Source of the DNA: Lachnospiraceae bacterium
GTDB taxonomy: Bacteria > Bacillota > Clostridia > Lachnospirales > Lachnospiraceae
NCBI GenBank assembly: GCA_900772675.1
Contig: CAAGRM010000191.1
Span: 1-5,357 of the forward strand
Reading direction: 5' to 3'
Length of the DNA: 5,357 bases
Positions 1 through 5,357 of this stretch are shown here, piece by piece; positions within the stretch are counted from its first letter, which is position 1; each line of letters starts with the position of its first letter. The translations under genes were made by a program, and so were the position numbers. Below the pieces are notes generated by a model. It was not told the origin of the DNA. It was given only the letters and a program-made list of their open reading frames with translations, and did no database searches.

Positions 1-1100
1 CGGGACAGCAGAATCTGAAAGACGGTATTCCTGCCGGGTGCGACGGCGTTGTAGACCTTCCTATCTCGGTTCCAGAGAAAGGAAAGTGCTTCCTGAAAGT
101 AGTTTATCATCTGAGCCATGCGAATGCACTGCAGGAAGAAGGCGAGATTATCGGTTTCGATGAAATCCAGATTACGACGGAGGATAACCGGAATCAGGAT
201 GTTGTGGAACTGCTTTCCGATGTAAATCCAGAATTTCCGGTACCAAAGGTGGAAGAGGATGACTGCCGGATTCATGTTTATAGCAGAGAAGCAGGCTTTG
301 CGTATACGTATCGGAAGCAGACCGGCCTGTTTGAACAGATTTACGTCGAGGGAGAGGAACTTCTGGACTGCCCGATGGAACTCAATATCTGGCGTGCACC
401 GACAGACAACGACAAGCTGATCAAATTGAAATGGCTCAAGGCGCGGTATGACCAGAGCTATGCGAGAGCGTACGAGACAAGCTGGGAATGCGATGGAGAG
501 AATATCTGTATTACCAGTAAGATGGCAGTGACAGCACCTGTTGTACAGCCGGTACTCTGCATAGAGACGACGTGGACGATCCGGCCGAATGGTTTGCTTA
601 CAGCGAAAATGCGGGTGGAAAAAGATATGGAATTTCCGTTCCTGCCACGTTTCGGCATTCGCCTTTTCCTGAAAAAGAGCATGGATAAGGTCACATACCT
701 TGGAATCGGACCGGATGAGAGCTATGTGGACAAGCGTCACGGCGGAAGTCATGAAATTTTCCAGAAATGTGTGGCAGAGCTACATGAGGATTATATCCGT
801 CCGCAGGAGAATGGAAGTCACTGTGACTGCGATTATGTGAAAGTAGAGAGTGATACGGCTGTTCTGACGGCAGCAGGGGAGAAAACGTTTGCATTCAATG
901 CATCGCTGTACACTGCAGAAGAACTGACCGAAAAACGTCACAGCTACGAGCTTGTGCCGTGCGGAAGCACTGTGCTGTGTCTCGATTATGCGCAGAGCGG
1001 CATCGGATCAAACAGCTGCGGACCGACTCTTCTGGAACAGTACCAGCTGAATGAAAAGAATTTTACCTTTGAACTGAATCTGATGATCCGTAGGAAATAG
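1..1100 (+). CDS. LacZ-type beta-galactosidase (GH2), C-terminal part, 5' end outside window
   Basis: The reading frame is open from the left edge (first full codon at base 3) to TAG at 1098-1100, giving 365 visible residues. It is the C-terminal third of a long LacZ-type glycoside hydrolase family 2 enzyme, which hydrolyses terminal beta-D-galactosides. Visible residues 1 to about 70 fit the beta-sandwich domain 4, and the rest is the beta-galactosidase small-chain domain (domain 5). The hallmark NIWRAPTDND is encoded around 384-413. It is followed by LPRFGI (visible residues 214-219), GPDESYVD (236-243), YIRPQENG (264-271) and a terminal GSNSCGP segment (335-341), each lining up with the same order in E. 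coli LacZ (WRAPLDND, GPQENYPD, FPSENG, GDDSWSP). E. coli has Trp where this protein has Cys near the end. The catalytic Glu residues lie upstream and cannot be checked. The GTG at 204 is internal, not a start. No export signal can be judged. The sulfatase genes downstream suggest a role in glycan breakdown. Confidence 0.93.
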   Translation, partial: GQQNLKDGIPAGCDGVVDLPISVPEKGKCFLKVVYHLSHANALQEEGEIIGFDEIQITTEDNRNQDVVELLSDVNPEFPVPKVEEDDCRIHVYSREAGFAYTYRKQTGLFEQIYVEGEELLDCPMELNIWRAPTDNDKLIKLKWLKARYDQSYARAYETSWECDGENICITSKMAVTAPVVQPVLCIETTWTIRPNGLLTAKMRVEKDMEFPFLPRFGIRLFLKKSMDKVTYLGIGPDESYVDKRHGGSHEIFQKCVAELHEDYIRPQENGSHCDCDYVKVESDTAVLTAAGEKTFAFNASLYTAEELTEKRHSYELVPCGSTVLCLDYAQSGIGSNSCGPTLLEQYQLNEKNFTFELNLMIRRK

Positions 1101-1105
1101 AGGAG

Positions 1106-1138
1106 AAGACCGGAGCTTTTTGCGGCTCTGGTCTTTTT
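1106..1138 (+). terminator. Intrinsic terminator after the beta-galactosidase gene
   Basis: The arm AAGACCGGAGC (1106-1116) pairs with GCTCTGGTCTT (1125-1135), with one G-U pair and an 8-base loop. The stem runs into a T5 tract at 1134-1138. It begins 5 bases after the galactosidase stop codon. It should end most transcription from the galactosidase unit, but only 27 bases separate it from the next gene's start, so some readthrough probably supplies the anSME-sulfatase pair. Confidence 0.8.
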
Positions 1139-1149
1139 AACAGAAAAAC

Positions 1150-1154
1150 AGGAG
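1150..1154 (+). promoter_or_regulatory. Ribosome binding site that decides the anSME start
   Basis: AGGAG lies 2 bases before the in-frame ATG at 1157 and 11 bases before the in-frame ATG at 1166. Two bases is too close for initiation. Eleven is long but workable, so this site favours the ATG at 1166. Confidence 0.55.
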
Positions 1155-1165
1155 AAATGTGCGGT

Positions 1166-2284
1166 ATGAAGAACATCAGCATGATGATAAAGCCGGTTTC
1201 CGGGCTCTGCAATATGAGCTGCACGTACTGCTTTTACTGTGATGAGGCACAAAAGCGGGAAAAGAGCTGTTATGGGCAGATGAGTGAGGAGACACTGAAA
1301 AATGTAATCCGGAAGACGATGCTCCCAGCGGATGGTGTCGTGAGCTATACATGGCAGGGCGGAGAGCCGTCGCTTCGCGGACTTGAGTTTTTTCGAAGGG
1401 CGGTGGAACTACAGGAGAAATATAACCGGAACGGGGTACAGGTATTCAACGCGTTTCAGACGAACGGGTATGCGATTACGGAGGAATGGTGTGAATTTTT
1501 CCGGGAAAAGCATTTTTTGATTGGTCTTTCCGTGGATGGTACGCAGGAAATTCACGATGCATTTCGATGCGGAGCAGATGGAGGCGGCACGTATGATCGT
1601 GTGAAAAGAACGGCGGATCTGTTTTCGCGGATGGGTGTAGAGTTTAATGTTTTAACGGTTGTGACATCGCAGCTGGCGGAGCATACGAAAGAGATCTACG
1701 AATCGTATCGGAGAAACGGGTGGCAGTTTCAGCAGTATATTGCGTGCCTCGACCCATATGGAGAAAGAAAGGGAGAGAGGCCGTATTCACTCCTGCCGCA
1801 GCAGTACGGGGAGTTTCTGTCAGAACTCGCGGGTCTCTGGTACCGGGATCTGAAAAAAGGGCGTCAGCCCTATATCCGTCAGTTTGAAAATTATGTCGGC
1901 ATGGCGGCTGGGTACCAGCCGGAATCGTGCGAGCAGTGTGGCATCTGCAGTGAGCAGTATGTCGTGGAGGCGGACGGCAGCATCTATCCATGCGATTTTT
2001 ACGTGATGGATGACTGGTATATGGGAAATCTGAACCGTGACCGGCTGGATGCAGTCGATGCGAAACGGCTGGAAAAATCCTTTATCGGGCGATCGGCACC
2101 GAGTGTGAAATGCCGGGAATGTCGTTTCTTTTCTTTATGCCGTGGCGGCTGCATGCGGAACAGGACGAAGGACAGAAATGGAATATATCAAAATGATTTC
2201 TGCGAAGGATACCAGCTCTTTTTCGGGCAATGGTACGATAAATTTACAGAACTTGGACAGAAGGTAAGAGATGGGAGAGGATAA
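1166..2284 (+). CDS. Anaerobic sulfatase-maturing enzyme (radical SAM/SPASM)
   Basis: This 372-residue cytosolic radical SAM enzyme oxidises the active-site Cys (or Ser) of a sulfatase to C-alpha-formylglycine without oxygen, using S-adenosylmethionine. The radical SAM cluster motif is C15-x3-C19-x2-C22 (CNMSCTYC), and QGGEP at 64-68 is the SAM-binding GGEP segment. The C-terminal SPASM region for two auxiliary [4Fe-4S] clusters has Cys at 255, 258, 261, 276, 316, 319, 325, 329 and 346. PCDFY at 275-279 contains D277, the proposed catalytic base in the Clostridium perfringens enzyme. From the ATG at 1166, C15/C19/C22, C276 and D277 fall at the same numbers as I recall for that enzyme (about 370 residues). 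This supports 1166 over the ATG at 1157, which would add MCG and sits only 2 bases from the Shine-Dalgarno. The sulfatase starting 3 bases downstream is the obvious substrate. C25 and C258 are extra cysteines with no assigned role. Confidence 0.93.
   Translation: MKNISMMIKPVSGLCNMSCTYCFYCDEAQKREKSCYGQMSEETLKNVIRKTMLPADGVVSYTWQGGEPSLRGLEFFRRAVELQEKYNRNGVQVFNAFQTNGYAITEEWCEFFREKHFLIGLSVDGTQEIHDAFRCGADGGGTYDRVKRTADLFSRMGVEFNVLTVVTSQLAEHTKEIYESYRRNGWQFQQYIACLDPYGERKGERPYSLLPQQYGEFLSELAGLWYRDLKKGRQPYIRQFENYVGMAAGYQPESCEQCGICSEQYVVEADGSIYPCDFYVMDDWYMGNLNRDRLDAVDAKRLEKSFIGRSAPSVKCRECRFFSLCRGGCMRNRTKDRNGIYQNDFCEGYQLFFGQWYDKFTELGQKVRDGRG
2273..2280 (+). promoter_or_regulatory. Ribosome binding site of the sulfatase gene, inside the anSME coding end
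   Basis: GGGAGAGG ends 7 bases before the sulfatase ATG and lies within the last codons of the anSME gene, just before its TAA at 2282-2284. This arrangement suggests translational coupling of the two genes. Confidence 0.7.
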
Positions 2285-2287
2285 GAC

Positions 2288-3775
2288 ATGAAAAGACAAG
2301 TTGTATTTCTGATGACGGATACCACGAGAAAAGATATGGTAGGATGCTATGGTAACGAGAAAATGAAGACTCCGAATCTGGACCGCCTGGCAGCGGAGGG
2401 CATTCGATATGAAAACGCATATACGTGTCAGCCTGTATGCGGACCGGCGCGGAGTGCAATTTTTACAGGAACCTTTCCACACACGAACGGCATGGTGACA
2501 AACAGCATTGCGATGGGGGATAATGTAAAGACGATCGGACAGCGCTTGAGTGATCATGGAATCGCATGCGGCTATATTGGAAAATACCATCTGGACGGCG
2601 GCGACTACTTTGGAAACGGCAGATGCCCAGAAGGGTGGAATCCGGATTACTGGTATGATATGAAAACGTATCTGAATGAACTGAGTGATGCAGATAAAGT
2701 GCGCTCAAGGGATCCGAAAGAGGCATACAAAGAAGGTTTTTCAGAAGAGTTTACGTATGCGCACCGCTGTTCAAATCGGGCAATCCGGTATCTCGAGGAG
2801 TTTCAGGATCAGGACTTTTTCTTAACCGTTTCTTACGATGAGCCGCACGGACCGTCGCTTTGCCCAGCACCATTCAACCATATGTATGATGGATTCCAAT
2901 TTGAACATAATCCGAGTTTTCAGGATGATCTGTCGAAAAAGCCGTTTATGCAACGGCTGTGGGCAGGAAAGAATCTGTATGCATCCGAAGAGAAGATCAA
3001 TCAGGCATCAGATGGCTTGGCGCTATTCCTGGGATGTAATTCCTTTGCCGATTATGAAATCGGGCGCGTGCTCGATAAGATCCGGCAGATCGCACCAGAT
3101 GCGTTAGTTATCTTTACTTCGGATCACGGCGACATGCTGGGAGCACACCGGTTGTTTTCGAAAAATGCGGCGGCCTATAAAGAGGTGGCAAATATTCCGT
3201 TGATCATAAAAGGCGGAGCTGTCGGCTGTGTCGAGGAAGCTCCTGCATCCCATATTGATCTTGCACCGACGATAATGGAATACTTCGGGCTGCCGGTTCC
3301 GAAGCTGATGGAAGGAAAGAGTATGCTTGCTCAGATTCAGGATCCGTCTGTGAAGATTAACGATGAGGTTTATACAGAATTTACTCGTTATGAAGTGGAT
3401 CATGACGGCTTCGGCGGTCTGCAGGTCATGCGGGCGGTGACTTCGGATCGATACAAGCTGGTCATTCACCTCTGCGATACAGATGAATTTTACGATATGC
3501 AGGCGGATCCGTATGAAATCCAAAATCTGATCGATGACGAGCGGTATACGGAAGTTCGAAATGAACTGCACGACAAGCTGATTGCGCATATGAATGATAC
3601 GCGGGATCTCTATCGCGGCTATCAGTGGAGGATGCGTTCGTGGAGACCGGATTTCATACCGAACTGGGAGAATGAAGGATATACGAGACAGCGCGAAAAC
3701 GAGGAATACGAGCCGCGGCAGCTTGACTATGATACAGGGCTTCCGATGGAGACGGCGGTGAGAAAGAAAAACTGA
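2288..3775 (+). CDS. Cys-type sulfatase (formylglycine-dependent, S1 family), cytoplasmic
   Basis: This 495-residue alkaline-phosphatase-fold sulfatase hydrolyses sulfate esters, probably on a carbohydrate. The signature C51-G-P-A-R55 (codons 2438-2452) is the CxPxR motif in which C51 becomes formylglycine. Further active-site candidates are D11 in the N-terminal strand (MTDTTRKD), K99 and H101 in GKYHL, H187 in DEPHGP, D279-H280 in TSDHGDMLG, and K292. HIDLAPTIMEYFGLP at 322-336 is the usual late core motif, and the last 60 or so residues form a charged tail rich in Trp, Arg and Tyr. The N-terminus goes straight into the first beta strand with no signal peptide, so the enzyme should stay in the cytosol with its maturase. 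The second N-terminal metal-binding Asp seen in many sulfatases is Thr12 here. A phosphonate monoester hydrolase-like or other relative is possible, but CGPAR plus the adjacent anSME argue for a sulfatase. The exact substrate cannot be read. Confidence 0.93.
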   Translation: MKRQVVFLMTDTTRKDMVGCYGNEKMKTPNLDRLAAEGIRYENAYTCQPVCGPARSAIFTGTFPHTNGMVTNSIAMGDNVKTIGQRLSDHGIACGYIGKYHLDGGDYFGNGRCPEGWNPDYWYDMKTYLNELSDADKVRSRDPKEAYKEGFSEEFTYAHRCSNRAIRYLEEFQDQDFFLTVSYDEPHGPSLCPAPFNHMYDGFQFEHNPSFQDDLSKKPFMQRLWAGKNLYASEEKINQASDGLALFLGCNSFADYEIGRVLDKIRQIAPDALVIFTSDHGDMLGAHRLFSKNAAAYKEVANIPLIIKGGAVGCVEEAPASHIDLAPTIMEYFGLPVPKLMEGKSMLAQIQDPSVKINDEVYTEFTRYEVDHDGFGGLQVMRAVTSDRYKLVIHLCDTDEFYDMQADPYEIQNLIDDERYTEVRNELHDKLIAHMNDTRDLYRGYQWRMRSWRPDFIPNWENEGYTRQRENEEYEPRQLDYDTGLPMETAVRKKN

Positions 3776-3811
3776 CGGAATTTCGCAGAGCGTATTTCTT
3801 ATAGTTTTTTC

Positions 3812-3840
3812 GTGCAAAATCCGCGTGGAGATGATAGAAT
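3812..3840 (+). promoter_or_regulatory. Promoter of the chromate-transporter operon
   Basis: An extended -10, TGATAGAAT (3832-3840, hexamer TAGAAT 5 of 6 to consensus), lies 17 bases after a weak -35, GTGCAA (3812-3817, 3 of 6). Transcription would start near 3847, giving a leader of about 27 bases before the ATG at 3874. The TG of the extended -10 can make up for the poor -35. Confidence 0.6.
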
Positions 3841-3857
3841 AGTGACAACAGAAAAAA

Positions 3858-3865
3858 TGAGGTGA
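3858..3865 (+). promoter_or_regulatory. Ribosome binding site that decides the first chr start
   Basis: TGAGGTGA matches the Shine-Dalgarno complement and ends 8 bases before the ATG at 3874. The in-frame GTG at 3862 lies inside this site, so it cannot be the true start. Confidence 0.75.
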
Positions 3866-3873
3866 AGAAAACA

Positions 3874-4440
3874 ATGGAATCAAAACGTAAGATACTGCAG
3901 AAGCTGTTTTTTTCCACGCTGTATTTGAGTGCGTTTACGTTCGGCGGCGGTTATGTGATTGTGACGCTTATGAAGAAGAAGTTTGTGGATGAGTATCACT
4001 GGATTGAGGAGAACGAGATGCTCGATCTGGTGGCAATTGCGCAGTCGTCACCGGGACCGATTGCGGTGAACGGGGCGATTGTTGTCGGGTATAAGCTGGC
4101 GGGAGTGGTTGGTGTGCTGGTTTCGATTATCGGAACAATCATTCCGCCGTTTCTGATTATTTCTGTGATTTCCGTCTGCTATCAGGCATTCCGGGATAAC
4201 TTTTTTGTGAGCCAGATGCTGGAAGGGATGCAGGCCGGTGTCGGGGCCGTGATTGCATCGGTGACGTATGAAATGGGAGCAGGCGTTGTGAAGGAAAAAG
4301 ACAAACTGTCACTGGTAATTCTTGTGGGAGCGTTTGCGGCGGCGTGTTTTTTTAGCGTGAATGTGATCTATATTGTTCTGATCTGCGGCGCTATCGGTGC
4401 GGTGCGGACGATTCTGGAGAGACGGAGGAATGCGAAATGA
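3874..4440 (+). CDS. Chromate transporter family (CHR/ChrA) half protein, first of a pair
   Basis: This is a 188-residue integral membrane protein of the CHR family (TC 2.A.51), short-chain type, about half the length of a full ChrA. Hallmarks are FTFGGGYVIVTLM at 21-33 and QSSPGPIAVNGAIVVGYKLAG-like sequence at 57-77, which is the conserved PGP signature. Hydrophobic stretches at roughly 12-32, 62-100, 119-138 and 145-178 predict about six membrane segments, and both ends are basic. Where tested, as for the paired short genes of Bacillus subtilis, both halves were needed for chromate export. The natural substrate in an anaerobe is uncertain. The ATG at 3874 is preferred because the in-frame GTG at 3862 sits within the ribosome binding site. 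The stop overlaps the next gene's start by 4 bases (ATGA), which implies coupled, equal synthesis of the partners. Confidence 0.9.
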   Translation: MESKRKILQKLFFSTLYLSAFTFGGGYVIVTLMKKKFVDEYHWIEENEMLDLVAIAQSSPGPIAVNGAIVVGYKLAGVVGVLVSIIGTIIPPFLIISVISVCYQAFRDNFFVSQMLEGMQAGVGAVIASVTYEMGAGVVKEKDKLSLVILVGAFAAACFFSVNVIYIVLICGAIGAVRTILERRRNAK

Positions 4441-5015
4441 TCTATCTTCAGTTATTTTTAAGCTTTTTCCAGATCGGCCTGTTCAGCTTCGGCGGAGGCT
4501 ATGCCGCCATGCCGTTGATTCAGGGGCAGGTGGTGCAGGGACACGGCTGGCTGTCGATGTCGGAGTTTACGGATCTGATTACCATCTCCCAGATGACGCC
4601 GGGGCCGATCGCAGTCAATTCGGCTACGTTCGTCGGAATTAAAATCGCCGGTGTTCCGGGCGCACTTGCGGCAACGTTTGGCTGTATTCTGCCGTCGTGT
4701 ATTCTTGTCACATTGCTTGCGAAACTCTATTTAAAATACCGTGAAATGGCAATGCTCCAGGGCATCCTCCGCTCCCTCCGCCCGGCGGTCGTGGCAATGA
4801 TCGGATCCGCAGGAATTTCGATCCTCATTACCGCATTCTGGGGCAGTGAGGGCGACACTGTGATCCGGCTGGCGCAGACGAACTGGAGTCTTGTGGTGAT
4901 CTTTATCATCTGCCTGTTTCTCCTGCAGAAAGGCAAAAAGAACCCGATCTTTGTGATGGTACTGGCTGGTGTGCTGAAGGTGGCGGCGGCACTGGTGGAG
5001 AAACTTGCGGCATAA
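4437..5015 (+). CDS. Chromate transporter family (CHR/ChrA) half protein, second of a pair
   Basis: This 192-residue membrane protein is homologous to the preceding gene product. It repeats the same two signatures: SFGGGYAAMPLI at 17-28, closer to the family consensus FGGGYxxxP than the first half, and SQMTPGPIAVNSATFVG at 51-67. Hydrophobic stretches fall at roughly 5-28, 55-100, 115-134 and 150-190, again fitting about six segments. A GGAGG site at 4424-4428 ends 8 bases before the ATG, which overlaps the upstream stop as ATGA. The two halves probably assemble as a heterodimer equal to one full-length ChrA, with the halves in opposite topology as proposed for the family. Actual transport of chromate, sulfate or another anion is not shown by the sequence. 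Confidence 0.92.
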   Translation: MIYLQLFLSFFQIGLFSFGGGYAAMPLIQGQVVQGHGWLSMSEFTDLITISQMTPGPIAVNSATFVGIKIAGVPGALAATFGCILPSCILVTLLAKLYLKYREMAMLQGILRSLRPAVVAMIGSAGISILITAFWGSEGDTVIRLAQTNWSLVVIFIICLFLLQKGKKNPIFVMVLAGVLKVAAALVEKLAA

Positions 5016-5021
5016 ATAGGA

Positions 5022-5035
5022 AAGGGGGAAACCCC
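5022..5035 (+). promoter_or_regulatory. Ribosome binding site of the 51-residue gene, able to fold into a small hairpin
   Basis: AAGGGGG (5022-5028) is a Shine-Dalgarno with one wobble pair, 8 bases before the ATG at 5037. Its GGGG (5025-5028) can pair with CCCC (5032-5035) across an AAA loop, which would hide the site. The pairing is visible in the sequence. Any regulatory use is inferred. Confidence 0.5.
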
Positions 5036-5036
5036 A

Positions 5037-5192
5037 ATGAAACAGCGTGTGGCAAAGAAGTATCTGATTGTAGGCGGCGAAGGTCATACGACGGAAACGC
5101 TGCGCAGAAAGGTACGGGAAGAGAAGGCGGTATACGGAGAAGAAACACGGTACGCGAATCTGTTGTATGCGTCGAAAAAAGTGAAAAAATAA
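5037..5192 (+). CDS. Small basic protein, 51 residues, function unknown
   Basis: I do not recognise this protein. The ORF runs from ATG at 5037 to TAA at 5190-5192, 21 bases after the second transporter gene. It has its own ribosome binding site and lies just before the operon's terminator, so it is very probably transcribed with the transporter pair. The product starts MKQRVAKKYLIVGGEGHTTE and has 14 Lys/Arg against 6 Glu and no Asp, for a net charge of about +8. It has no Cys, no Trp, no membrane segment and no signal peptide. A short hydrophobic YLIVGG stretch (9-14) precedes a probably helical charged part (18-32), and the tail is KKVKK. It could bind nucleic acid or the inner face of the membrane, but nothing in the sequence decides this. 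Start, ribosome binding site, length and position make it a credible gene. It remains without a family assignment. Confidence 0.7.
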   Translation: MKQRVAKKYLIVGGEGHTTETLRRKVREEKAVYGEETRYANLLYASKKVKK

Positions 5193-5198
5193 ATGGAC

Positions 5199-5233
5199 AA
5201 ACGGGGAGCATGGAGTGATGTTCCCCGTTTTTT
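5199..5233 (+). terminator. Intrinsic terminator of the chromate-transporter operon
   Basis: AAACGGGGAGCAT (5199-5211) pairs with ATGTTCCCCGTTT (5218-5230), a 13-bp stem with one G-U pair and a 6-base loop (GGAGTG). The T6 tract is at 5228-5233. It starts 7 bases after the small gene's stop and closes the unit that begins at the 3812-3840 promoter. Confidence 0.9.
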
Positions 5234-5240
5234 GTCTGCC

Positions 5241-5269
5241 TTGCTATTTTCACAGGCGAATGATAAAAT
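5241..5269 (+). promoter_or_regulatory. Promoter for the gene running off the right edge
   Basis: A -35 TTGCTA (5241-5246, 4 of 6) and an extended -10 TGATAAAAT (5261-5269, hexamer TAAAAT 5 of 6) are separated by exactly 17 bases. It starts 8 bases after the preceding terminator, so a new transcription unit begins here, with a start near 5276. Confidence 0.65.
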
Positions 5270-5300
5270 GACGATAGATCATGAGAACGAAAAAACAGAA

Positions 5301-5307
5301 AAGGAGG
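5301..5307 (+). promoter_or_regulatory. Strong ribosome binding site at the right edge
   Basis: AAGGAGG is a perfect Shine-Dalgarno, 10 bases before the ATG at 5318. This is good evidence that translation begins here even though the ORF from that ATG stops after five codons. Confidence 0.7.
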
Positions 5308-5317
5308 CAGGTGTAAA

Positions 5318-5357
5318 ATGTTCTCTTTTTTATAGTGATAAAAACGGAAGACATGGC
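5318..5357 (+). other. Start of an unidentified gene: five-codon ORF MFSFL, then a coupled GTG
   Basis: The ATG at 5318 has a promoter and a perfect ribosome binding site, yet reads MFSFL and stops at TAG (5333-5335). That TAG shares its last base with a GTG at 5335, which opens a frame (MIKTEDMA) to the window edge. Three readings are possible. The first is a minimal leader ORF that hands ribosomes to the GTG. The second is a real start broken by one base in the T6 tract at 5326-5331, since a seventh T would give one continuous frame starting MFSFFIVIKTEDMA. The third is that the true start is the GTG or the ATG at 5353. Too little sequence is visible to name a product. Confidence 0.4.

Noticed and set aside
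204..206. GTG as the start of the galactosidase-like ORF
   Set aside because: The frame is open to the left edge, and the upstream residues fit GH2 domain 4, so the GTG is an internal Val codon.
1069..1096. Weak promoter TTGAAC / TAGGAA inside the galactosidase gene end
   Set aside because: The spacing is 16 bases, but the -10 matches at only 3 of 6 positions, and the transcript would have to pass the 1106-1138 terminator. Not strong enough to list.
3800..3805. TATAGT as a -10 box
   Set aside because: The best -35-like sequence, CTGACG at 3772-3777, is 22 bases away, and the 3832-3840 extended -10 is better placed for the ATG at 3874.
3776..3811. Terminator after the sulfatase gene
   Set aside because: There is a T6 run at 3805-3810, but only a 3-bp CGC/GCG stem nearby and no stable hairpin leading into it.
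3104..3883. 259-codon ORF on the minus strand opposite the sulfatase gene
   Set aside because: It mirrors a certain sulfatase gene, extends across the intergenic promoter, shows no known motif, and has no convincing ribosome site. It is an antisense shadow.
4397..4642. 81-codon + strand ORF across the junction of the two transporter genes
   Set aside because: It lies out of frame inside two well-supported CHR genes, and its sequence has no recognisable features.
1..5357. CRISPR arrays, tRNA or rRNA genes, insertion sequences, long repeats
   Set aside because: No regularly spaced repeats, no cloverleaf-like segments, no transposase-like ORFs and no terminal inverted repeats were seen. The only repeat-like signal is the protein-level homology of the two CHR halves.

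Overview
The window looks like chromosomal DNA of an anaerobic Clostridia-type gut bacterium, probably Lachnospiraceae. This is an inference from the roughly even base composition, strong AAGGAGG-like ribosome binding sites, an oxygen-independent sulfatase-maturing radical SAM enzyme, a sulfatase without a signal peptide, and split chromate-transporter half genes. All five convincing long genes and one small gene lie on the + strand. The genus cannot be fixed from the sequence.

Region 1 (1-1140) holds the C-terminal third of a LacZ-type GH2 beta-galactosidase, cut by the left window edge, followed by an intrinsic terminator. Region 2 (1166-3775) is a tight two-gene unit: an anaerobic sulfatase-maturing enzyme (anSME) and, 3 bases later, a Cys-type sulfatase carrying the CGPAR motif that anSME oxidises to formylglycine. 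Together with the galactosidase this reads as an intracellular glycan-degradation locus that removes sulfate and galactose from imported sulfated oligosaccharides. Mucin or other host glycans are a guess.

Region 3 (about 3812-5233) is a complete transcription unit. It has a promoter with an extended -10, two overlapping half-length ChrA-family (CHR) transporter genes, an unrecognised basic 51-residue small protein gene, and a strong intrinsic terminator. Region 4 (5241-5357) is the start of the next unit: a good promoter, then a strong ribosome binding site leading into an ORF that stops after five codons (MFSFL). That ORF is either a tiny leader coupled to a GTG start or a gene start broken by one base in a T6 tract.

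No RNA gene, CRISPR array, insertion sequence or long repeat was seen. There is no gene-free stretch over 300 bases. The least explained items are the 51-residue protein, whose ribosome binding site can fold into a GGGG/CCCC hairpin, and the broken or leader ORF at the right edge. Nothing here proves a new system.
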